A stretch of DNA of 64,000 bases from Anadara kagoshimensis (Eukaryota; Mollusca; Bivalvia; Arcoida; Arcidae): positions 18,198,386 through 18,262,385 of the forward strand of contig CM037867.1 in the NCBI GenBank assembly GCA_021292105.1, in the 5' to 3' direction. Each line of letters begins with the position of its first letter. Within the stretch, counting starts at the first letter, position 1. This document shows positions 19,391 to 29,600 of this stretch, piece after piece. A program made the position numbers and the translations under genes. Under the pieces are notes generated by a model. That model was not told the DNA's origin, searched no databases, and was given only the letters and a program-made list of their open reading frames with translations.

Positions 19391-19969
19391 ATGTAGTAAG
19401 TAATATACGCCAAATGTTGTGAGGACAGGTTATATGTGAATGCAATATTGAAAATAAAAGGAACATGAAACAATGGGACGAAAAGATACACAATATACTT
19501 ACCAAAATGTTCATGACAGTCATGAAACGGTCTAAAGGCTTTCGTAAGCTTAGTAAACAATTTATTTATAGCCAGTTTGCTTCGTTGTATGAAGTTTCCA
19601 TAGTGGAAACATGAAAGCTTATTGTGAAACAAATATACCATAAGCAGGAGAAGCAGGTATATTGCTGGCTAGAAAAGGAACGTTGACAATAGAAAAAAAT
19701 AAGTCATTTAGTCTTTTGTATGTGCCATAACTTTCAATATATAAATATAAATATAAATATATTCCAAATATGAACCAATGACTTGAGGCATCGGTCATAT
19801 CTTTTATTTCAGGCTAACTTTCACAGACGACCCCAAATATAGGATAATCAAGAGTTATCTAGTATATATATTTGCATATTGAAATGATTTAGCGGCCGTC
19901 TACAGTCTTCGCTCCAAATTTATCAATGTTCTGCATTAATTTTCTTCCATGAGAATAAATAAACATATC

Positions 19970-20115
19970 AGTATACTAGTTATCCGGAGCACCCGGTCTC
20001 ACTTCCTTAGCCTGTTGAAAGTTCATGTGATCATCTAATTTGCCAGCTTCAAAGTTTTTACTTTGCTTTGGGATTAAGGTTTGGGCATTAATTGGATTTT
20101 ATGTTTTTGGATCGT
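19970..20115 (+). repeat. Interspersed repeat family C copy
   Basis: GGAGCACCCGGTCTCACTTC, a GTTGAAAGTTCATGTG block and TTCAAAGTTTTTACTTTGCT are in family order. A related tail recurs at 20520-20600 (CTTTAGG..TTCGGACATGGATTG). Confidence 0.75.
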
Positions 20116-20235
20116 CATAACAATGAAGTTAAAATAAGGATTATACTCCGTGTCGCTCAGCCTTTAAACCATACAGAAAGCTACTTATTTACTAGATAAG
20201 ATTCATTTTTCAAGTTCTGCTTCTTATCTGGACGT

Positions 20236-20289
<54 letters not shown>
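20236..20289 (+). repeat. (AC)n microsatellite
   Basis: A dinucleotide AC tract of about 54 bp. Confidence 0.95.
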
Positions 20290-20291
<2 letters not shown>

Positions 20292-20829
20292 AAGGTAACA
20301 GATCGAACTAGACATGGGGTGCTTATCCATCAGGGACATCCGCTATGGCTAGCTTTGTTCTTTGTTTACCTTTGTCTTTCATGACCATTAATTGGTTCGT
20401 GTTTGCATTGACTGTTGTCATATACATTCTTTTTTCAAATTTGATTTCTTTTTTTTTTCTTCATTAAGAAATGACTTGACATATTTTTGGAACAAAGGAA
20501 TAATTGTTTTAAGATTTATTCTAAACCAGTTTCGAAGTCTTTTTTTTTTAACTTTACTTTAGGATTTTGGTTCGGACATGGATTGTTATGTTTCTTTTGT
20601 ATTCCTGTTTACTCTTGTACATGTATAGACGCTGCATCCTTTCTATGTACTGTTTAGTTTTCTTGTAATTGGTTGCGTTTACGCATGTCAATGCCCAGTA
20701 CATGTTTCTTGTTCTAGTTTCATTCATGTTACGTTTGCATGAGTCAATTTAGGTCTTTTCCAATTGAAAATATCAGAAATTTGTCATTTTGCGGGTGGAA
20801 GATTGTGGTTGATTTCCTGAACCAGCCAA

Positions 20830-20990
20830 AAACTCACAACCTTCAAAATCATGATTATGGTCCTTTGGGTATCTTTTCAACATCTTGAAAAAAAATTTGG
20901 TTTCATAATTTTGTTCCACGCGCTACTGATAAGGAATTGTATTCCGAAATGACTGTCTAGTGATGTATATTTAAAATTGGTATAATATGT
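20830..20990 (-). repeat. Interspersed repeat family D copy (minus)
   Basis: On the minus strand it reads CACTAGACAGTCATTTCGGA, then AATTATGAAACCAAATTTTT and CAAGATGTTGAAAAGATACC, collinear with 4945-5070. Confidence 0.75.
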
Positions 20991-22219
20991 TATACAATAC
21001 CATTACTTGCACACTAAGTATGTAAATTCTCGTCTCGATAATCAAAACAAATTCTTGATCCTATTTGATGTGTTTTATCTGGTTTTTTATTAATTCATTA
21101 ATCACTATGATTAGTTACTGATTTATCAGTTGTACAAGTAGTACAAAACATGTCGTATATTATCACTTGTACTGATACAGCAAGATTCCTTAACCTGTAT
21201 TGCCGTTGATGTAGCAAATATGTGGTCTTTAGATATACGCTAAACAGTTCAAACACGTCACGTCACCCAACAGATAGTAATAAATAGTTAACAGAACCCG
21301 GGCAGTGTGTTAAGAACATTGGTATATAATCAAGAAATCCGAATGTATTGCACACTACCTCATCACGCTTCTGTAAATTAGGTTGTGTTGATACCAGGCA
21401 ACTCTGATTTTAACAAAACCACTTCTTATTGAAATGGTTTTTTTTGCATATATATGTTTGTTCTGACTATTTGTATATTAGGGGTGACGTTTCTTTATGA
21501 AAATTAGGGAAGATTTTCCTTTGTGGAATGAGCTGCTAGTTGCTCTGTTCTATTATAAGTCGCACATAGGCCACTTAATGTTACTTTGTGTCGCTAAAAT
21601 CCATTTTCACACTGTTTTACTAACTTCAAAACCAATATGTAACTTTTTACATTAACAAAAATCAAAACATAGCTTGTTAAAATTGGTATCGTACAAAGTT
21701 CTGTCTGATCTTGGCCATTTATGTTACCAAGCCTTCATGCTTCATCTTTGCGTTCTCATGGAGCTGTTGAGAATAGTTATATTGCCCCTAATATAGGGCG
21801 ATGCAATACATTCACCAGTTTTCGGGTAACTCGGTGTCGGTCCTAAATGCATGAATTTTCGGATGACAGGTGATTTGCTGTCGTTGCTATAGACTCAAAT
21901 TAACTATTTCCCTTCATTGATTTATATGTATCGTCTCTGATCAGATCATATACATCTATAAGCTGTCCTATACATTATCTTTGTCACTGTTAGATATTTA
22001 AGTCTGAAAAATATAAATGAGATAAAATATTTTATGATTTGTATGAACTATCACGATATATAGCTTTATTTTCATACTTTCGTTACGTTCAGTATACACA
22101 GCTAATCCGAGACCTAGGGTCTAAAAAGTAAATTGATAGAATGACGAATAACCTAATCAATAAAATGACGAAAACTAGTACTATATTAAAGTAATCATAG
22201 CATCAGAGTCTGACATAAT

Positions 22220-22315
22220 TTAAACTAAATTGCTAACCTAACTTGTCAGTTCCAAAGTTTTTACTTTGCTTCTGGATTGTGATTCGGACATGGATTAGTA
22301 TGTTTGTTTTTGAAT
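22220..22315 (+). repeat. Interspersed repeat family C fragment
   Basis: CTAACTTGTCAGTTCCAAAG, TTTTTACTTTGCTTCTGGAT and TCGGACATGGATTAGTATGT match the family 3' end closely. Confidence 0.8.
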
Positions 22316-22530
22316 GTTAATGTAACCTTACTAAAGGATTCAAAAGACAAATGATAAATTTTATTTGGGTCATGTTATCAACAAGTGAAATATCTCCCTC
22401 CTTAAACTGTATGATCGTAACGATATAAACCAATGTCCATAATATAGTATAAGACATTTCAAATTACTTGTGCTTTTAAAATTCTAATACATTAGTATCT
22501 GCGATTTATACGATAGCTTATGTAAAGCAT

Positions 22531-22729
22531 ACCTAGTTTTAAGACATGTTTTCCATCTCCAAGGTCCACATTTGGTTGTATAATCTTCCCTGAGTAACTT
22601 TTTATAAGATCTTTGATATGGGTACGTACCTTACCTAGTTAACACATTTTTTTCCATCTCCAAGGTCCACATTTGGTTGTATAATCTTCCCTGAGTAACT
22701 TTTTATAAGAGCGTTGATATGGGTACAAG
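22531..22729 (+). repeat. Tandem duplication, 101-bp unit
   Basis: Unit 1 (22531-22631) and unit 2 (22632-22729) share a block from TTCCATCTCCAAGGTCCACA to TTGATATGGGTAC with only two or three differences, so the duplication is recent. Confidence 0.92.
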
Positions 22730-23555
22730 TATTGTTCATATATACAGTTTCTAAAACGAAAACATAAATTGGAAAATTCCTTTGTATTTACGTATAAGTT
22801 TCATTGTTTTATTTTGACATGTGATAGAATCCTATAAACGGGAATATAGAGCAAAAAGTAACACTTAATAGCACATATTGTAAAGATGAATTGATTGATT
22901 GCACATGGACTATTCATTTATTCTAATTACAATAAGACCAGCTAACTTTTATTTTGAATTTCATGTTTGGTGTGTGTTCAAATATATACAAATATAGGTA
23001 ACTTCGATGTTCTATCAGAAACAAATTCATTAATAAGATATTCAGGGTAGAATCTCTTACAAATGAGAATATTTATGTTAACTGAGACACCAACATCTAC
23101 GTAGGGATCTTGCAAGCTTGGATTAATAAAGGCCTTCAATAAAAAGAATTTATGTCTGTAATCAAAATAATTTTGATAAATATTATGTCCATGTATCCAA
23201 AATTACATTGCATATATTTGACGTCCCATAGTTCATTGTTACAAGACTTTTTAAAAATAGTCTAAATGAACAACCACTGGGCTAATATCCTTGGTGGTGG
23301 ACAAAGTATCCCATGCATGTCGTTAATCCAGGAGGCACTTACTTTGTCAGATTTTTATTGTTAACCAAAATTATCTGATCGTAAATTTTAAATTCCTGAA
23401 AAATAGCAATGATTATTATTTAAAGTATTGTCTAAGTTGGATTTGGTAAAATAAAATTTGATCCTTCCATTGTTTGTCATTTCAGTATTTTTAAAATGTT
23501 TGGGTGTTAGCAGTATTAGTCCAAGCTCTACTGCTGAATAACTTTTAACTGTGTA

Positions 23556-23653
23556 TTACCTTTTCTCGCATCGTCTTCCACTAAATCCAGCAGGACATTT
23601 ACACTTCTTCTTCCTACATCTACCACCATTTAGACACGTTATGGGACAATTAC
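23556..23653 (-). CDS. EGF repeat exon 8, probable terminal exon with stop
   Basis: Entered in phase 1 like the others. It encodes [18 protein letters not shown] then [12 protein letters not shown] and a TAA stop at 23556-23558. A GTAATA donor also exists at 23554-23559, but it would leave in phase 2, unlike the seven other EGF exons, so a terminal exon is preferred. No clear AATAAA was found close downstream. Confidence 0.75.
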
Positions 23654-26600
23654 CTTTAATAAAAAAAAACAATCATAAAATCGTTTAACAAAGAAACATA
23701 GAAATTAAGAAAGTAAAAATTAAATCAATCCGTATGATGCATGGCTGTATGAAAGTAAAAAGGGTCAAAATCGTATAAAAAAATAAGGATTCATATCAGT
23801 TCTATTGTTCAATTTTACTCCTAATGACGCTAAAACTACTGCTAATTACATTTGCAGTTGTCGTCAGACAATGAGCTGTAATGTAAGGTTAATGATTGAT
23901 TAATACTCATCAGAGTAAAGTATTTATCATTTAATCGAACAATTAATAAACATTTATGAAACTGTACAAAATGGGGAATTTTAATGTCTTATACTCGTTA
24001 TACTCGTTATACTACAACAGTCCGCAATTGTATATTATCTTTTGTAAAACTTCTATTTATTGAATGATACCTTTTTGACACCATTTTCCAAAGAATCCGA
24101 AGGCGCAAGAACATTTATTCGGTCCAATGCATTTTCCACCATTTTTACACCTTTTCCGGCATTTATCTGCGATAAAAACATCTCAACATCAAAATATAGA
24201 ACTTAAAAGTAACATCATATTAAAATGTACAAAAGCATAGTATTATGACAAAAAGCGATATTTTTACATATATGCTTAAATATAGAGCATTTGCAAAATT
24301 GTGACGATTACATATAAGCCAAATATGATTTACCCACATAAACAGATTTGAATTTTACCCTGCTTGATGCCAAAGATTAAAGTCATGCATGATCATCGTC
24401 TTCGTCATTGAATTCCATCTCTGAAAGATCATTAGTTCTAGTTTTGTCAATAAATGGAAATGTCATGCAATAAGCCAGCTTTGGCTTCGTGATATTAAAA
24501 TTTGACGCAGGAATCTATTTTATTAGCAAAAGAATTACAAACGTGTCTGCTTCATTTTTATACATATTATTTTTTAAATTAACTACACGAGTTATCTTTC
24601 TTTTATTGGTAAAACCGTTCGTTCGGATGAAATAAGACGATTGCGAAACTCATTGCTATAAACAGACACTGAAAATAATCAAAACACTGAAGCCAATAGT
24701 AATAAAACGGACACTTATTAAATCAACATTACTGATATTTCTTTTACCGATAACCTTGGACTCGCAATGTAACACCAATCGTTTTGGCTGTTAATTATTG
24801 GAAACTATTGATATGTAATTTGCTAATTTTTGAAATATAAAATTCATTTCACTAACACATTTTTTCATCTAAAAAGAAGAATAACACTTGACAATTGTGA
24901 TACAAGCAACAACAAAAAACTACTACGGGTTCACCAGCAAGCTAAATAATTTAGGTTAAAAAGCAAACATTGTTAGTGGGAAAATAATAATAAAACGTAA
25001 GGTTAAACATGCATGAAACATAATTATTTAGAAAACTTACATTCTTGACATAAAGAACCATAATACCCACGCCGACATCTACACACAAACGGAAATATAC
25101 ACTTGCCTTTATTCTGGCATTGTGGGAAGCATATTGCTGAAACATATAGAAACAGCACAAGTTACAATTTAGGGCCTTTCACATACCGCAATTATGTCCT
25201 AAACTTGCTATATATACTACATATATCCTCGGGAAATATGACTTGTTGCGGGTGAACAAATGTTCATATCTCCCTAAAACAAAGGCAATAAATATACATC
25301 TACATATGACACAAACATGTTATATCTATCCACCAAATTATATATCCAAAAGATATTAATATAACTTTACAAGCAAGAATAAAAAACAGAAACATCACAA
25401 TATGTTTAAATGAGGTAACGCATAAAAAGGATTGGACTACATACCACACAGGAAATACAACATAATTGTTAATTATTAACGAAACTAATGAAGCAAACTT
25501 GAAACAAAAATATAATTGCAAAAATATATAAAAAGCGAACACGTGTTGGATAACTGAAAAAAAATAATGTGGTAGATAATTTTAAAATACATCGAAGCTG
25601 TCGTAAAAACTACGGATGACGTAGTGATTACAGTTGTTAACCACCCCAAATTAACGTTGTATAGTAAAACATGTTATTAGTTACATTTTTTGCAGGTACG
25701 CCCTCTGTATCCTCGAGGACATGAACACTTGTTCTTGGAAACACATTTTCCACCATTTTGGCACCCTTTCTTGCACAATGCTAGAATAAACAAGAATAGT
25801 GATGAATTAAGTGATAAATTTATTGTTTTGCATTTTAATTTGATCTCTGAGTATCTTATCAACATTTTTTCTATTTTAACGCTGTACTATATTTTGACCA
25901 TATTGCATCCTGTTTTATTAGTCTAAACAATATCAGGGTCAGGTTGTAATTAAAATTGACATCCCATTTTTCCATGTTCATTTTACTCAATTTTGATTAC
26001 AGACATGGCGGGTGTAGCTCGCTAAACAGGAGTTGTTTATCCCTTCAGGAGCAGCCAGTCTCACTTCCCTGGTTCAAAGTAACCTAATTTATCATTTTAA
26101 TTTGCTTCTGGATTGTGATTCGGACATGGACTAGTATTTTTGTTTTTTATTTTGACATTTTCAGCATTATTTTCACATCATACTTAAGATATTGCAAAAT
26201 TTGATTTTCATAGATCAATATTAATTGTGGATTTCAACAATTAGCTCGTTTCTCCGAAATCCTGCATTTTATTAAACATAGAAATACAACAGAGAGAATC
26301 ATAAAACACAATAATCCACTCATTAAATTGATCGGGGATATCTAGAGACATACACAAATACTTACGTTTGGAACAATCTTTACCCGTATATCCCTGGCGA
26401 CATTTACACGTATTAAATCGTACACATCTACCGCCGTTATGACAAGTCTGTGAACAAAATGCTGCGAAAAAAAGTAAAAGAACATTGAGCAAAAATGTAC
26501 AATTTCAATATGCCAAATGTAAAATAAACATAATGCAAGATGGAGGGGCGGTGGTTTAACTTCACCAAAACACAAATTCAGCTTACGGATGGCATTTGGA

Positions 26601-29600
26601 AATTTAGTTAGCATGATTGAGCATTTTGATTCATACTACAGTAACACGATAAATAAAGCGTGATATTATCAGACTCCCTTTCATAATTGTGGATAATAAT
26701 CCCTTAATGAGAACTATTCAAACACATTTTCCATTTTCATTTCAGTTTATAGAAAAATAAGAAATGTGGAGCAAATATACTCTCACAAAACGCAAAAGAG
26801 TCATGGTGACTTTCATCTTACTTACCCTCGCACAATGGAGGTATAAACCCGTATGGACATGAACACATTCCGCCTTTTACACATTTCCCGCCATTTTTAC
26901 AGGCTGGTTTACACATCGCTGTAATAAAACAGTAAAAGTCTCATTATTGTTGCTCAAATCATACACAAGAAATTAAATCAGCAAATTTGAAATCACGTTC
27001 AATTTAACCATTCTTTACAACATATCAATTAAGAAAAGAAACACCACAGTGCCTACCCGACCAGTCTTCTATTTCCATGTGTCTTGTAGTCCAAATATTA
27101 AATACTTTTAACAACATATACAAATATATTTTTTTACAAAATCTTTTTTGTAACTTTTACTAAGACTGCATTGTCATTTTTTCCATTAAAATATATTTTA
27201 CATTTAATTCTTGCTGCTGTAACATTTCACAATTTCAAAATGAATTATTCGGAATACGAATGAATACTTCTCTCATTATGAGTAAATGTTTATGCTTATG
27301 AAGCGTTAATTTGAATCTATTTACGCAAGAGCATTTTCCAATGGCTCAAAAACATTTTACAGGAACAATTGTTCTTGCCAATTAAGAAAATTCACAATTT
27401 TAAATGACATGACTACTGGGAATTGCATTATGAATACAAACCCACACATTTATTTAGAAAAAATCTTTGAATTACCTTTCTTACAAAGCTTTCCTTTGAA
27501 TCCATCAAGACATGAACATTTCCCGGGAGCAACACAAGTTCCACCATTTTTGCAGCCTGGCTTACATATAGCTGAAAATAAAATAAATTACTTTTTTTTG
27601 ATTGCGTTTACACAGAATTCGATGTTTTATCCAATTATCTTGTTTGTACCTAAAAGGCACGAAAAGGAGCTACGCCTGGCTCCTTTGAACTCCTCAGTTT
27701 GGTTGTATTATATGTATAGCGTTTATGTACAAAAGACATTAATGTCTGTAAAAATCAGCATCATTTCAATTAATTATCCCTACAATTAATAATTCCAAAA
27801 CGTTAGCTCATTTGGTGATCACTATCTATATAGTATTTCTTTTCTTGTAGACCGGGACTGACCAAGCACGCGTCAATGGAATTTCAAAATCAAAGCCATC
27901 GCCAATATCCCGTACCACAGTAGGTATGGCATGCTTAAAAACATTCCCTGCATAGAGCCCTTAGTGGATTGCAAAGGTTAATTGCCCTGCCATTTTATCA
28001 AAAGCTGGATTCAAACAATCAATAAATCAATCAATCAATCAATTATTCATCAATCACATATCTAAAATTCAAATGTTTTCACATACCAGATGATCGATAC
28101 AAAAGAGAATAGTATGATTTACATCTTAACTGCCAAGATAAATTCAAAATCTGAAATCTAATCAATTAAACATAATTGGAGTCCAAAAGCGACAAGAAAA
28201 CCTTTTTTCTCCCATGCAATGGATCTTATTTGAAAGGGAAATAAGTACCTGTTTGACATTGATCACCTTCGTAACCTCGTGAGCAGACACAACGACCGGA
28301 TGTACATTTGCCGCCATTCAAACATTTCTGTTGACACCGTGCTAGAAAATTAACAGAGGTATATAAAGTTGAATATTTAATTAGAAATTTGAGATAAACT
28401 GTCGAGTGTTTTAAGATGTGTTTACTAATATTTTGTTTTGTAACTACATACCGGATTTTTCAAATATCAATTTCTTAATGCAAGGGGTTCATCTTTTCGA
28501 AGGAGGCAGACCGGACAAAAAGTACTTTCGCATTAGCTAGTTATCCAATAGACTTTGACATTGTTATAAAGACGATCAAACATGTTGTCAAGAACGTTTG
28601 TTTGTTGTGATTCTCTGTATTGTATTCCGAAATGGCCGTCTAGTGCTAAAAAAATAAAACTGGTATAATACGTAATTAAAAAGAACGTACCTTTACCTGT
28701 ACAATTTTTGACTACACATTTTCTACTTTCCTCCTTGTCCGTGTTATCAGGTATACACTCGTTAATATCTGCGACATTATTTACACAGTATAATGTTCTG
28801 GATTGAATCCCTTGACCACATGTTGTACTACAGGCTGACCAAGATGACCACTCTGCAGGAACACCTATATAGAAAGATGAAAATAAATGTAAAAATAGAC
28901 AGATGCACTTTGAATATGAAATGCAAAATAGAAACATTGAAAAGGACATGTAATTTATGTCATATTGAAGATTTCGTCATGACTGATAAGTTGAACATTT
29001 CACATTAAACCAGACATGATAAAGTTTTTATTCCTGAGCCTTCTTGTAATTGATATGAAATATACGCTAGCACATGGCAAGTATGCGTGTTGTATACTTT
29101 GTCTACTATGTGTTGCTTTATTATTATTTTAAGCAAATCCTAGCTACATGCGCAAAGAGCGACGCCATACTTATCGACAATATTGCGAAGAGATGGCCAC
29201 AAAACAGTAATAATCAAAATAATTTATATTACCAAGAATATAAAATTGGATGGATTTTTACGCCTTTATTTTATTTTTTTACAATTATCATTTTTCACAA
29301 TTTCCACTACTAGTGTTATCAGGGTTAATTATAAGCCTACTTTTGTTTAGTGCTGTATGTTTCGTAGATGTGGCTGTTACAACCTGGGGTGTTGTTCTGG
29401 TGTGGAGTTCTCCGTCGTCTTTTATAGCCTGTTCCTAACAACAATAGAAATATTTGGCATTTAAAACGAAAAATCTTAACCTATAAATATCTAAGACCCA
29501 AGAAACTAAGAAAGTGGTCGTGAAATTCTTGTCACCGGAAAGTTTTAACTAAAAAATAACATTCTTAAATATTTTAGAAATTAAAATAAGTTGTAATTTA

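Larger units (their letters stand above)
17380..23555. other. Gene-poor stretch with SINE, palindrome and family C copies
   Basis: No splice-bounded exon or RNA gene was recognised over about 6 kb. Individual repeats are listed separately. The 92-codon minus-strand ORF at 19363-19641 begins in a dispersed repeat (AGCAATATACCTGC.TCTCCT also at 4020). The segment 20990-22220 holds nothing I recognise. Confidence 0.55.

Noticed and set aside
19363..19641. Possible exon ending in a GTAAGT donor
   Set aside because: Its first part is a dispersed repeat also found at 3950-4075, and no partner exon with matching phase was seen.
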